From Prolixibacteraceae bacterium (lineage in GTDB: Bacteria > Bacteroidota > Bacteroidia > Bacteroidales > Prolixibacteraceae): DNA of 64,000 nucleotides. Position 1 is the stretch's first letter. Every line of letters starts with the position of its first letter. The notes beneath the pieces are model-generated. The model was not told the DNA's origin. It searched no databases and worked only from the letters and a program-made list of their open reading frames with translations. The DNA is taken from positions 62,001 to 126,000 of the forward strand of contig JAQUIJ010000009.1 in the NCBI GenBank assembly GCA_028683385.1, given 5' to 3'. Below, one piece after another: positions 1-8,876 of the stretch. Made by a program: the position numbers and the translations under genes.

Positions 1-612
1 CCAGTGCCAATGGCTCAAATTGGCTTTGGATTGTTACCACACACGGATGTTATTGGAAGGTTCGTCCCAAAATTGAAATATGATAATAATGGTGATGAAA
101 TGAAAATTGGATTTTGGGGATTAGGAGTGAAGCATAATTTTAAGGAATGGATTCCGGTAATTAAATCGCTTCCTTTTGACGCCTCCGTTTTCGCAAGCTA
201 TTCTGAAATGAATGCACAAAGTGAAATTACGATTAGACCTGGTGACTTTAGTGATGGTGATGTTCGTCTTACCGCTGATAATGCAACAAATCAGATGCTG
301 AAATTTAATACAAAGACCAGTAAGTTTGGTCTCGTACTTTCCAAGAAGATTGGTATTTTAACTGTTTTTGGTGGAATTGGTCACAGTAAAAGTGAGACAG
401 CAATTAACCTGCTTGGTAAATATAGGGTTGAAACTTCGACTGGCGATCTGATATTTGATTTAACTGATCCGATTGACCTTACATTTGAATCCAAAAATAT
501 TTGCATGGATGCAGGTCTTCGATTAAAGTTTGCATTTTTTAGCCTTTTCGGATCTGTAAATAAAGCTGAATACACTTCGTATAATGCAGGTGTCAGTTTT
601 GGTTTTAGATAA
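1..612 (+). CDS. C-terminal part of an outer-membrane-like protein (DUF6588-like), truncated by the window edge
   Basis: The frame is open from base 1, so the gene begins before the window; a GTG at position 4 is only an internal codon. The visible 203 residues are rich in alternating hydrophobic/polar strands and Gly/aromatic residues, and end in FGFR, a typical aromatic-rich terminal strand of a beta-barrel or outer-membrane-associated protein. The segment with GFGLLPHTDVIGRFVPK resembles Bacteroidota proteins of the DUF6588 type, recognised from memory only. No enzymatic motif is seen. A strong hairpin terminator follows 22 bp after the stop, so this is the last gene of its transcript. The function is unknown. 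Confidence 0.6.
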   Translation, partial: PVPMAQIGFGLLPHTDVIGRFVPKLKYDNNGDEMKIGFWGLGVKHNFKEWIPVIKSLPFDASVFASYSEMNAQSEITIRPGDFSDGDVRLTADNATNQMLKFNTKTSKFGLVLSKKIGILTVFGGIGHSKSETAINLLGKYRVETSTGDLIFDLTDPIDLTFESKNICMDAGLRLKFAFFSLFGSVNKAEYTSYNAGVSFGFR

Positions 613-633
613 TCGCGCAAAAAAGTTTTTTAG

Positions 634-680
634 CCGGTCATATCATGTACAAATCCGGGACATGATATGACCGGTTTTAT
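634..680 (+). terminator. Rho-independent terminator after the first gene
   Basis: A perfect 15-bp inverted repeat (634-648 with 660-674, sequence CCGGTCATATCATGT and its complement) encloses an 11-nt loop and is followed by TTTTATTTT. It ends the transcript of the truncated first gene and insulates thrS. Confidence 0.85.
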
Positions 681-726
681 TTTAGCTTATTTTGAGTCAT
701 TTTTAGGTTTGAAAAACAGACAAATA

Positions 727-759
727 TTGATTAATGTCAGCTATTAATATTTATCTTTG
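727..759 (+). promoter_or_regulatory. Candidate Bacteroidota promoter of the thrS operon
   Basis: A TATCTTTG element at 752-759 matches the Bacteroidota -7 consensus TAnnTTTG, and a TTG lies at 727-729. The spacer of 22 nt is slightly longer than usual. The element sits 28 bp before the ATG at 788. It lies inside a longer in-frame extension that could begin at 734, which argues that 788 is the real start. Confidence 0.5.
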
Positions 760-787
760 CACCCTGTTTTTTAAAGCAAAATTATCA

Positions 788-2737
788 ATGATTAAAATTA
801 CTTTACCTGATAGTAGTGTCAGGGAATTCGAAAGTGGAGTTTCCGGATACGATATTGCCGAGTCAATTAGTACCAGGTTGGCCAAAGATGTTCTGTCGAT
901 TTCTGTCGATGGTGAAGTTTGGGATTTGTCCAGACCTATCGATAAAGATGCCAGCATAAAATTATTTCTTTGGGATGATCGGGAAGGGAAGGAGACCTTC
1001 TGGCATTCTTCGGCTCACTTGACAGCCGAAGCCATTGAATTTTTCTATCCGGGTACTCAATTCGGAATTGGACCTACTGTTGATAACGGATATTACTATG
1101 ATATTGATTTGCCTCAAGGTCAGCAATTAGTTGAAAAAGATCTGGAAAAGATTGAAAAGAAAATAATTGAACTGGCTCGTGAAAAACACGATATTGTTCG
1201 GAAAGAAATTTCGAAGAAGGATGCTTTGGAAATGTTTTCGGCAAAAGGCGATGCACTGAAAGAAGAATTGATTAGCGAATTGGAAGACGGAACGATTACC
1301 GTTTATAATCAGGGAAATTTCACTGATTTATGCCGCGGACCTCATTTGCCAAATACCGGATTTATCAAAGCTGTTAAATTGACTTCAATTGCAGGAGCTT
1401 ACTGGAGAGGCAACGAAAAAAATAAGATGTTGACCCGCGTTTACGGGATTACTTTCCCAAAACAAAAAATGCTGGAAGAATACCTGATTTTGGTTGAAGA
1501 AGCCAAAAAGCGTGACCATCGCAAGATTGGTAAGGAGATGGAATTATTTACTTTTTCGCAGAATGTGGGTCAGGGTTTGCCGATGTGGCTACCTAAAGGA
1601 GCATTATTACGTGAGCAATTGGAAAATTTCCTGAAACGCGTTCAGAAGAAATTCGGATATGAGCAGGTAATCACTCCGCATATCGGTGATATTAATCTTT
1701 ACAAAACTTCAGGACACTTCCAAAAGTATGGTGCCGATTCGTTTCAGACCATTAAAACTCCCGCCGAAGGTGAAGAATATATGCTGAAACCAATGAATTG
1801 CCCTCATCACTGTGAATTATACAAATTTAAACCACGTTCATACAAGGATCTTCCGGTTCGTTTTGCTGAATTTGGAACTGTGTATCGCTATGAACAAAGC
1901 GGAGAATTGCATGGTTTGACCCGTGTTCGCGGATTTACCCAGGATGACGCGCACTTATTCTGCCGCCCTGATCAAATTAAGGACGAATTCAAGAAAGTTA
2001 TCGATATCATTTTTATCATTTTCAAAGCTTTAAACTTCGAGAATTACTCGGCTCAGATCTCATTGCGTGATCCGAATAAACCTGAAAAATACATTGGTTC
2101 AACTGAGAACTGGGACAAGGCTGAGCAGGCCATTATAGAAGCCTCGGCAGAAAAAGGATTGAATACCGTAACCGTGCTAGGTGAGGCTGCTTTTTACGGT
2201 CCGAAACTTGATTTTATGGTGAAAGATGCCTTGGGACGCAGTTGGCAATTGGGAACCATTCAGGTTGATTACAACTTGCCGGAACGTTTCGAATTGGAAT
2301 ACATTGGTGCTGATGATAAACGTCACCGCCCAGTAATGATTCACCGTGCGCCATTTGGGTCGATGGAACGCTTTGTGGCAGTTTTGATTGAGCATACTGC
2401 CGGAAAATTTCCGCTTTGGTTAACACCCGAACAGGTTGTGGTGTTACCAATCAGTGAAAAGTTCAATGATTATGCAAAAAGTGTTTCAGAATTTCTAAAT
2501 AATTGCGATATTCGCACGCTAATTGACGACCGGAATGAGAAAATTGGTCGTAAAATTAGGGATAACGAATTGAAACGTATCCCTTATTTATTGATAGTTG
2601 GTGAACAAGAGTCTGAAAATCAAATGGTTTCAGTAAGAAAGCAAGGCGATGGTGACAAAGGAACAATGACTCATCAGGAGTTTGCTGACTTTATAAAAGC
2701 TGAAGTTAAAGAACAATTATCGTCGTTATACAACTAA
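788..2737 (+). CDS. thrS: Threonine--tRNA ligase
   Basis: Cytoplasmic class II synthetase that charges tRNA-Thr. The 649 residues match the family length (about 640-650). Order seen: N-terminal TGS domain (about 1-62); editing domain with the HxxxH motif at H73/H77; catalytic core with zinc ligands C338 (MNCPHH), H389 and H519; motif 2 around [12 protein letters not shown]; motif 3 [14 protein letters not shown]; and a C-terminal anticodon-binding domain (about 545-649). The start at 788 is chosen because the protein then begins MIKITLP, as expected for a TGS domain, and because a -7 promoter element lies at 752-759. It is the first gene of a thrS-infC-rpmI-rplT operon, a common arrangement in bacteria. 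Confidence 0.97.
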   Translation: MIKITLPDSSVREFESGVSGYDIAESISTRLAKDVLSISVDGEVWDLSRPIDKDASIKLFLWDDREGKETFWHSSAHLTAEAIEFFYPGTQFGIGPTVDNGYYYDIDLPQGQQLVEKDLEKIEKKIIELAREKHDIVRKEISKKDALEMFSAKGDALKEELISELEDGTITVYNQGNFTDLCRGPHLPNTGFIKAVKLTSIAGAYWRGNEKNKMLTRVYGITFPKQKMLEEYLILVEEAKKRDHRKIGKEMELFTFSQNVGQGLPMWLPKGALLREQLENFLKRVQKKFGYEQVITPHIGDINLYKTSGHFQKYGADSFQTIKTPAEGEEYMLKPMNCPHHCELYKFKPRSYKDLPVRFAEFGTVYRYEQSGELHGLTRVRGFTQDDAHLFCRPDQIKDEFKKVIDIIFIIFKALNFENYSAQISLRDPNKPEKYIGSTENWDKAEQAIIEASAEKGLNTVTVLGEAAFYGPKLDFMVKDALGRSWQLGTIQVDYNLPERFELEYIGADDKRHRPVMIHRAPFGSMERFVAVLIEHTAGKFPLWLTPEQVVVLPISEKFNDYAKSVSEFLNNCDIRTLIDDRNEKIGRKIRDNELKRIPYLLIVGEQESENQMVSVRKQGDGDKGTMTHQEFADFIKAEVKEQLSSLYN

Positions 2738-2769
2738 AGAATATAAACTAATAATAGGAGGAATTGGCC

Positions 2770-3324
2770 ATAGCAGTAAAAAGACCATACAATGGTGGAA
2801 GAGCAGAAGTTGCTCCTCAGCACAAAATAAATGAGAAAATTCGTGCACAACAAGTTCGTGTTGTAGGCGAGAACATCGAAAATCCTGGTGTTTTTTCGCT
2901 GTTTGAAGCTCTAAAAATGGCTGATGCACTTGAACTTGACCTTGTAGAAATCTCTCCAAATGCCGACCCGCCAGTTTGTAAGATAACTGATTACCAGAAG
3001 TTTCTTTATCAGCAAAAAAAGAAACAGAAGGAAATAAAAGCAAAGACGGTACAAGTTGTAGTTAAGGAAATCCGATTCGGTCCGAACACCGATGAACATG
3101 ATTTTCAATTCAAAATGCGCCACGCTGAAAAATTTCTACAGGAAGGCGCCAAGGTAAAGGCTTATGTGTTTTTCAAAGGCCGATCGATTTTATTTAAAGA
3201 GCAAGGTGAGATTTTATTATTAAAGTTTGCTCAGGAATTGGAGGAAGTTGGCAAAGTTGAACAGTTGCCACAACTCGAAGGGAAAAGAATGACCATGTTT
3301 ATTTCACCTAAAAAGAAGAAATAA
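2770..3324 (+). CDS. infC: Translation initiation factor IF-3, probable ATA start codon
   Basis: IF-3 binds the 30S subunit, checks the initiator tRNA-start codon pair and prevents subunit joining. The protein (184 residues from 2770) has the N-domain ([13 protein letters not shown], then [18 protein letters not shown]), the lysine-rich linker and the C-domain ([25 protein letters not shown]). There is no ATG near the N-terminus. A perfect Shine-Dalgarno AGGAGG at 2756-2761 lies 8 nt before an in-frame ATA (2770) and only 2 nt before an in-frame TTG (2764), so ATA is the better-placed start. Rare AUU/AUC/AUA starts are known for infC and allow IF-3 to repress its own translation. The gap to thrS is 26-32 nt, consistent with one operon. 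Confidence 0.95.
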   Translation: MAVKRPYNGGRAEVAPQHKINEKIRAQQVRVVGENIENPGVFSLFEALKMADALELDLVEISPNADPPVCKITDYQKFLYQQKKKQKEIKAKTVQVVVKEIRFGPNTDEHDFQFKMRHAEKFLQEGAKVKAYVFFKGRSILFKEQGEILLLKFAQELEEVGKVEQLPQLEGKRMTMFISPKKKK

Positions 3325-3352
3325 ATTTCTTACATACATTAATTTTAGGAAG

Positions 3353-3547
3353 ATGCCAAAAATGAAGACCATCTCCGGAGCAAAAAAAAGGTTTAGATTA
3401 ACCGGCACCGGAAAGATTAAAAGAAAACATGCCTTCAAAAGTCACATTTTGACCAAGAAAAGCACCAAGCAAAAACGTAACCTGACTTATTGGGGAACCG
3501 TTCACAAAGCTGACATTCCAAACGTTAAAGCAATGTTGACTATCTAG
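3353..3547 (+). CDS. rpmI: 50S ribosomal protein bL35
   Basis: A 64-residue, strongly basic protein beginning [20 protein letters not shown], diagnostic for bL35. It is a structural protein of the large subunit. It lies between infC and rplT, its conserved position in most bacteria. The start is fixed by the family N-terminus; the stop is followed by a 98-nt spacer before rplT, longer than the other gaps in the operon. Confidence 0.97.
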   Translation: MPKMKTISGAKKRFRLTGTGKIKRKHAFKSHILTKKSTKQKRNLTYWGTVHKADIPNVKAMLTI

Positions 3548-3596
3548 TTTTGTTTTCTTTTTCAACGTAATTCAATTAAGTAATTAATCGAATGAA

Positions 3597-3626
3597 TTAG
3601 CTTGAAGATTCCGAAAGGAACGCTAA
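3597..3626 (+). promoter_or_regulatory. GAAA-tetraloop hairpin in the rpmI-rplT spacer
   Basis: TTAGC (3597-3601) pairs with GCTAA (3622-3626), and inside it TTCC (3609-3612) pairs with GGAA (3617-3620) around a GAAA tetraloop, leaving an asymmetric internal loop. It ends 19 nt before the rplT start. L20 operons are often controlled by L20 binding to an mRNA structure; whether this hairpin plays that role is inference. Confidence 0.3.
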
Positions 3627-3645
3627 CCATTCTAAAATCAGTTTT

Positions 3646-3990
3646 ATGCCAAGATCAGTAAATGCAGTAGCATCGCGGGCTCACAGAAAAAAAATCCTGA
3701 AGCTTACCAGAGGTAACTTCGGTGCCCGTAGAAATGTATGGACAGTTGCAAAAAATACCTGGGAAAAAGGTTTGCAATATGCCTACAGAGATAGAAAAGC
3801 AAAAAAGAGAAACTTCCGTGCTTTATGGATTCAGCGTATTAACGCTGCTGTTCGCGCTGAGGATTTATCTTATTCACAGTTCATCGGTTTGCTTAAAAAA
3901 GCAAATATCGAAATCAATCGTAAAGTTTTGGCTGATTTAGCAATGAATCATCCTGTTGCTTTCAAAGCAATTGTTGATAAGGTGAAATAG
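3646..3990 (+). CDS. rplT: 50S ribosomal protein bL20
   Basis: A 114-residue basic protein starting [20 protein letters not shown], with the family helix [14 protein letters not shown] and the C-terminal globular part [21 protein letters not shown]. It binds 23S rRNA early in assembly and in many bacteria represses its own operon. It is the last gene of the thrS operon and is followed by a clear terminator at 4022-4047. Confidence 0.97.
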   Translation: MPRSVNAVASRAHRKKILKLTRGNFGARRNVWTVAKNTWEKGLQYAYRDRKAKKRNFRALWIQRINAAVRAEDLSYSQFIGLLKKANIEINRKVLADLAMNHPVAFKAIVDKVK

Positions 3991-4021
3991 GTCATCACCA
4001 ATTGGGTGAATAAACATACGA

Positions 4022-4047
4022 AACCTCGCTGAAAAGCGGGGTTTTTT
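4022..4047 (+). terminator. Terminator of the thrS-infC-rpmI-rplT operon
   Basis: A 9-bp stem (4022-4030 with 4035-4043, one wobble pair) capped by GAAA runs into a T tract ending at 4047. The 251 bp from here to the next gene show nothing else I can support. Confidence 0.85.
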
Positions 4048-4298
4048 GTTTGGCATCAGTTTGGTTGTTGATTATCTCTCTACTCTAAACAATGGGATCA
4101 CTCATGAAAAGTGACCTATATGTTGTTTTGTCTTTAGCCAGACAAAGTTCCTTTCATCGGAATAGGATTTTCTTATTTTGCTGCTGATACACTTCGTTGT
4201 TTGGATTATTGTTTATGTCGGATTTTTATCTGCAATATTTTGAATTTTGTAGCACTTTCGAGATTGGAACTGCGATAAAAGAACGCGTGGAGGATTGG

Positions 4299-4721
4299 TT
4301 ATAAAATCTGATTAAACTCTAATCGCTCACCGTCAGGTCCAAGGATATTGAAATACTTACACCCATTCGACCAGAAAGGAAGAAATACGGGCTGTTCCTC
4401 GATCACTTTAAACGAAGAACTTTTCAGCAGATTAAAAGTCAAGTCAATGTCATCAACATCGAAAGTGATATGATCAATGTGGCCATCCTTTCGTTCCCTG
4501 ATTTCTTTGAGTTTTTTATCAGGAAGTTGGTACAATTCAAGGATTAGGTTCTTGTTTTTTAACATGATGCAAGTGCCCGATTCTCCTTCTTCATCAAAGG
4601 TTGATTGCATGACTTTATTAAATCCCAATTGACTATAAAAAGCTTCTGAAACAGCAATATCTGAGACTGGAATGCCGATATGCTGCAAGTGGTTTATTAA
4701 ATCTTGTAATTGTTTTTCCAT
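4299..4721 (-). CDS. VOC-superfamily protein (glyoxalase/dioxygenase fold)
   Basis: 140 residues forming two beta-alpha-beta-beta-beta modules. Metal-ligand positions expected for the vicinal oxygen chelate fold are present: H14 (LQHIGIPV), E62 (LILELYQ), H84 (HIDHITFDV) and E135 (GERLEFNQ), as in glyoxalase I. The conserved GPDGERLEF near the C-terminus is typical of lactoylglutathione lyase and methylmalonyl-CoA epimerase relatives. The substrate cannot be assigned. It is a single gene on the minus strand between two plus-strand units, with no partner gene. It could also be a bleomycin-resistance-like binding protein. Confidence 0.8.
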   Translation of the reverse strand: MEKQLQDLINHLQHIGIPVSDIAVSEAFYSQLGFNKVMQSTFDEEGESGTCIMLKNKNLILELYQLPDKKLKEIRERKDGHIDHITFDVDDIDLTFNLLKSSSFKVIEEQPVFLPFWSNGCKYFNILGPDGERLEFNQIL

Positions 4722-4910
4722 TTCTTAATGTTTAAGTGTAGTAAAGGAGCGATTGGTGCTACTTTATTCGATAGCAAATTTCGACTAAATTAGGTCAAAA
4801 AACTATTGTTGGTGCTTGTTTTTGTAAGGCAACATTATAAATAGATTAATCTTGGATGACTTTGATATGCTTGTTTTTTTATCTTTACGAAACAAAAGAT
4901 TTTTCGCTTT

Positions 4911-6773
4911 ATGAACTTAAGTATTCGAATCAGTTTGAGGTTTGCTTTGTTGGTGGTTTTATTTCTGAACCTATTTAATGAAGCTGAGATATTTGGAACT
5001 GAACCTGACGGTAAATATGTTTTTAATCGAAGTAAAATACATATTGAGGGTTTAATGTCGCCATTTGAAGCAACTATTGACATCAAGGAACAAGGCCTCC
5101 AAAAATATATTCTGAATATTTACCTTCACTCTGCTTTTGCCGCTGCTCCGCCCTCGTTTAATCTATCGGTGAAATTTCCGAAAGATAAAATCAATCAAAT
5201 ATGGAATTCCAAAACATGGTCAAATAAATCCTATTTTACAATCCCTTCGTACGACAGGGCAGCCGCTAATTTTTCTATTATTTCAGGTCTTACAATAAAC
5301 GACCACAATCAGATTACAGTGACTTGCAAAGATGCCTATAAAGCCAAATTTGTGAGTTCAAACATCAAAGAAGAGGGCGATTCGATTGTGTTTAGTCTTG
5401 GATTTTTTGAAGACAATCCCCCTCTTTCCAATTTACAGGATTACCAAGCCGAAGTTTGGGTCGATTTTAGGAGTATTCATTTTTCAAAGGCAATCTATGA
5501 CGCATCATCCTGGTTTTTGGATGACGAATTTAAAAAGGGTGTTGCTACCGCCGATACCACAAATGTTCCTGTGTTTTCAACTTGGTATCCCATGCATCGA
5601 AATATTCCGCTCGAAAATATTACCAGAGATCTGGATTCGTTGAAGACCTTTAATTTTAAGTCCGTTTTAGTCGATGACGGATGGCAGAGTTTAGTTCAGA
5701 TGAAAATAGACACTGCTTACTCCTACGATGAGAATAGCTTCAAAACAATGAGTTTGTTTAAGAAGAAATGTTCTGATATGGGGCTTCCTTTATATTTGTG
5801 GTATTCCATCCCGTTTATTGGAGGTAATCCGGTTGTTTTAAAGAAGTTTGATGGCAAATACATCCGTTACAGAGCTCCTCGCCAGATGTATGTACTCGAT
5901 CCAAGGTATTCAGATGTAAGAAAATATTTGGTCAGTACTTATGCAAATTTTTTATCGACATGGAATTTTGATGGTTATTGGTTCGACTTTTTAAAGGGTT
6001 TTTATCCGAAAGAAGGAGCTGTTATTGATCCAGATAAAGGCCGCGATTTTGTTTCCATCGATTTAGCGGTCGATACATTATATGCCGACATGAAGACCAG
6101 GCTCAATGCCATAAAACCAAATTTTTTCATGGGGCAAATATTCTCGGTTGTTGGGCCAAATCTGGTTAGTTATCAAAATTTCCTGACTGGATTTGTCGGT
6201 GTTGAAAATACACAGGTTGTGCGCGAAAAGATGGTAAACAACCGCTTGCTTTATGGAAAGTTTACCCCATTTATGGAAGTCGTTGCAATTAATCCGAGAG
6301 AATCAGAGGAAGATATCGCACGTAAACTGCAATCGGTATTGTTTGGAAATCCTTACCTCTCATTCTACGCAACTACTCTTCCTGAAGCTTCAAAGCAAAC
6401 GATACGATTCTGGCTTGACTATTGGAAAAAGAACCATAAAGTTATTTTTGAAGGAAGCTTTGAGCCGATGCAGGTTTCGAGGTTTTATCCGGGAATTAAG
6501 GTTGAGAATGAGCAGAAAATTATATACATGGTGTACGAAGATTATACCATCAATTTGCCTGTTGTTCTGAATAAGCCTATGGATGTTATTCATTCAAAAA
6601 CTACAGGAAATATTCAGTTTTTAATGAATAAGGCTGATGCCCATTATAATTACGAAATATTCGATTGTAAAGGTGTGAGTACGGAGAAAGGGATCGTTAA
6701 ATGTAAGAACAAAAATGCAGTTGATTTTGTCGTTCCTACAGCAGGTTTTATTCGGATAACTCCAGCCCAGTAA
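4911..6773 (+). CDS. Secreted glycoside hydrolase, alpha-galactosidase-like (clan GH-D type)
   Basis: 620 residues with an N-terminal signal-like hydrophobic segment (about residues 8-25). A beta-sandwich-like N-domain is followed by a TIM-barrel region. The barrel shows VDDGWQS (around 254), LYLWYSIPF, and YWFDFLKGF with D359 in the position expected for the catalytic nucleophile of melibiase-type enzymes (GH27/GH36). This suggests hydrolysis of alpha-linked galactose or a related sugar in the periplasm; the exact family is uncertain. A TATCTTTA element at 4880-4887 may be its -7 promoter. It lies directly upstream of the sigma/anti-sigma pair and the SusC/D genes, so it probably belongs to the same glycan locus. 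Confidence 0.7.
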   Translation: MNLSIRISLRFALLVVLFLNLFNEAEIFGTEPDGKYVFNRSKIHIEGLMSPFEATIDIKEQGLQKYILNIYLHSAFAAAPPSFNLSVKFPKDKINQIWNSKTWSNKSYFTIPSYDRAAANFSIISGLTINDHNQITVTCKDAYKAKFVSSNIKEEGDSIVFSLGFFEDNPPLSNLQDYQAEVWVDFRSIHFSKAIYDASSWFLDDEFKKGVATADTTNVPVFSTWYPMHRNIPLENITRDLDSLKTFNFKSVLVDDGWQSLVQMKIDTAYSYDENSFKTMSLFKKKCSDMGLPLYLWYSIPFIGGNPVVLKKFDGKYIRYRAPRQMYVLDPRYSDVRKYLVSTYANFLSTWNFDGYWFDFLKGFYPKEGAVIDPDKGRDFVSIDLAVDTLYADMKTRLNAIKPNFFMGQIFSVVGPNLVSYQNFLTGFVGVENTQVVREKMVNNRLLYGKFTPFMEVVAINPRESEEDIARKLQSVLFGNPYLSFYATTLPEASKQTIRFWLDYWKKNHKVIFEGSFEPMQVSRFYPGIKVENEQKIIYMVYEDYTINLPVVLNKPMDVIHSKTTGNIQFLMNKADAHYNYEIFDCKGVSTEKGIVKCKNKNAVDFVVPTAGFIRITPAQ

Positions 6774-6859
6774 TCTAAGATCTTTAGGGTGGTGGGGAAT
6801 GGTTACTTAACCATAGGATTTTGGAAGTATTCAATATATGATATTCTCCTTCCTGAAAA

Positions 6860-7474
6860 ATGTTACTACATTTACCACCTATGACTCAGGAAAGGGAACA
6901 TATTCTTTTTACAGAAATCAGAAAAGGCAACGAAGAAGCTTTTAATAAAGCCTTTGATTTGTATTATTCCCGCCTTTGTTTTTTTTCCGATCAGATTCTT
7001 CACGATTTTGATTTATCCAGATCAATCGTACAGCAGGTATTTGTCGATCTTTGGATCAAGCGCGACCGACTGCTTGTAGCTTCTCTTCAGGCTTACCTTT
7101 ATAATTCAACTCGCAATGCTTCGCTGGATGTGCTTAAACACAAAAAAGTTGAATCGCGCTATCTGTCCTCACTTGAACAGAATGAAACAGTAGTTGACTC
7201 TGATTTGATGGAAGAAGCGGAACTTGCAGCGCGGATCAATTTGGCCATACAAAACCTTCCGGAGAAATGTCGTGAGATTTTTTTATTGTGCCGTTTTGAA
7301 GGCTTAAAATATGCCGAAATAGCCGATCAGTTAAATATTTCGGTTAAAACTGTTGAAATGCAGATTAGTATTGCCTTGAAAAAACTTCGAAAGGATTTGT
7401 CTGATTATCAGATGATACAGCTTTTAACTTTTTTTATTTCAAAAAAAACGCAACTTCCTTACAGGGTAATTTAG
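6860..7474 (+). CDS. ECF RNA polymerase sigma factor (Bacteroidota PUL type)
   Basis: 204 residues (197 if translation starts at the second ATG, 6881). Region 2 is at about 25-90 (EEAFNKAFDLYYSRL, VFVDLWIKRDRL) and region 4 at about 130-185 (LPEKCREIFLLCRFEGLKYAEIA with helix-turn-helix SVKTVEMQISIALKKLRK). It follows the FecI-like pattern. The FecR-type anti-sigma gene lies 46 bp downstream and is followed by a SusC with an STN domain, the classical trans-envelope switch in which ligand-loaded SusC releases the sigma factor. Expected targets are the SusC/D promoter and itself. Confidence 0.92.
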   Translation: MLLHLPPMTQEREHILFTEIRKGNEEAFNKAFDLYYSRLCFFSDQILHDFDLSRSIVQQVFVDLWIKRDRLLVASLQAYLYNSTRNASLDVLKHKKVESRYLSSLEQNETVVDSDLMEEAELAARINLAIQNLPEKCREIFLLCRFEGLKYAEIADQLNISVKTVEMQISIALKKLRKDLSDYQMIQLLTFFISKKTQLPYRVI

Positions 7475-7520
7475 CAGCTAATCGTCAAAGGGTTAAATAA
7501 ACGAATTCCCCAATTGACCG

Positions 7521-8516
7521 ATGCAAAACGAACACGATCAGATAGATCTCATTATAGCCAATTACCTCAGTGGTGAAGCAACTCCTGAAGAAGCCAATGA
7601 ATTGAATCATTGGATTGGAAAATCGCCAGCGAATAAACGGTTTTTCGATGAAGCTAAGCGCATTTGGGAAAAGAGTCATCCTTTTTTCTCTGCTTCAGAG
7701 ATTGTTTCCGACCGCGAAAAAATCAAAGATCAAATCATTCAGCAACTTTCTAAACCTGAAAAACGTGTTGGTTTATCGGTTTGGATATACCGTGTTGCTG
7801 CAATTTTGGCCTTGCCGGTTATGTTGGGTATTGGCTGGTATTTGGGTTCTGACCAAAATAGCGCAGAAACAGCCATGTGTGAAGTTACAGCACCAAAAGG
7901 GCAGATTTCAAAATGTGTACTTGCCGATGGAACTCAGATTTGGTTAAATGCTGGAACAACCATTAAGTACGATCCGAGTTTAAAAGGTAGTTTCCGCGAG
8001 GTGAAATTGGATGGCGAAGCTTATTTCAAAGTTTCGAAAAACAAGCATAAACCGTTCGTGGTAACAACCAAATATGCGCATATCAAAGTGTTGGGAACTG
8101 TTTTTAATCTGAAAGCCTATTCGGGAGATCGCAACGTTGAGACCACTTTGGAAGAAGGGAGTGTTGAATTTAGCCTGAATGGGAGTTCGGCTAAACCTGT
8201 TGAATTGAAGCCGGGAGAGCAGATCGTTTTTAATTCCTCTGAAAATAAGTTGACCATGAGTAAAGTAGACACTTACCTGCTCACGGCCTGGAAGGATGGA
8301 AAATATGTATTTAAAGATGCCGATTTAAAAACTATTATCACTGAATTAGAGCGTTTGTACGATGTGCGAATTCATTTACAGAACGATTCATTGATGCAGT
8401 TACACTTTAGGGGAATGTTTGAATACGAACAGAATATTTTTAGCGCACTGGAAACCCTTGAAAGAACAACTAACCTGAAATACCGGATGGATGGACGAGA
8501 TATCTGGTTGCAATAG
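7521..8516 (+). CDS. FecR-family anti-sigma factor
   Basis: 331 residues: cytoplasmic N-terminal sigma-binding region (about 1-90, IANYLSGEATPEEANELNHWI), one membrane segment (about 91-110, YRVAAILALPVMLGIGWYLG), a periplasmic FecR domain (about 120-220, LADGTQIWLNAGTTIKYDP, LDGEAYFKVSKN, HIKVLGTVFNLKAY) and a C-terminal DUF4974-like domain (about 255-331). It holds the adjacent ECF sigma factor inactive until the STN domain of the downstream SusC signals substrate uptake. Confidence 0.93.
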   Translation: MQNEHDQIDLIIANYLSGEATPEEANELNHWIGKSPANKRFFDEAKRIWEKSHPFFSASEIVSDREKIKDQIIQQLSKPEKRVGLSVWIYRVAAILALPVMLGIGWYLGSDQNSAETAMCEVTAPKGQISKCVLADGTQIWLNAGTTIKYDPSLKGSFREVKLDGEAYFKVSKNKHKPFVVTTKYAHIKVLGTVFNLKAYSGDRNVETTLEEGSVEFSLNGSSAKPVELKPGEQIVFNSSENKLTMSKVDTYLLTAWKDGKYVFKDADLKTIITELERLYDVRIHLQNDSLMQLHFRGMFEYEQNIFSALETLERTTNLKYRMDGRDIWLQ

Positions 8517-8788
8517 AGTTTCAAGTTTCAGGTTCAAAGTTTCGAGTTTCGCATTGTTCAGGATTAGTAAGATTTAATTTTTTACTCAGAAAGGGTAAAA
8601 TATCAATACCCTGGGGCTTCGGGGTGAGCTCAGTCGAACGGTAAATGGGGAACGAATGTAACCCCGGGACAGAAAGAAGATATTAAAGAATATAATAACT
8701 AACTAAATATAAACTTATAATTGAAATGTCTATGATGAAATAACTGCTTTGCCTTTTATTTCTGCAGTTCCGAACTTCCGGAATGAAA

Positions 8789-8817
8789 AACAGGAACAGC
8801 TGCGAACTGTCCCTGTT
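8789..8817 (+). repeat. Hairpin in the long SusC leader
   Basis: An 11-bp stem with one mismatch (8789-8799 with 8807-8817) lies 60 bp before the SusC start, inside a 360-bp non-coding stretch (8517-8876). It has no T tract and may be a leader RNA structure or an mRNA stability element. The same stretch begins with a TTTCAAGTTTCAGG motif (8519-8532) that recurs, inverted, before carB. Confidence 0.4.
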
Positions 8818-8876
8818 AAAAAACGCAGAATGCGAAAAAACGAAAATCATTTTTTTAATTTAAAACAACCAAATTT

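Noticed and set aside
734-787. 18-codon N-terminal extension of thrS starting at 734
   Set aside because: It contains the TATCTTTG -7 promoter element and is not part of the TGS domain; ATG 788 gives the family N-terminus.
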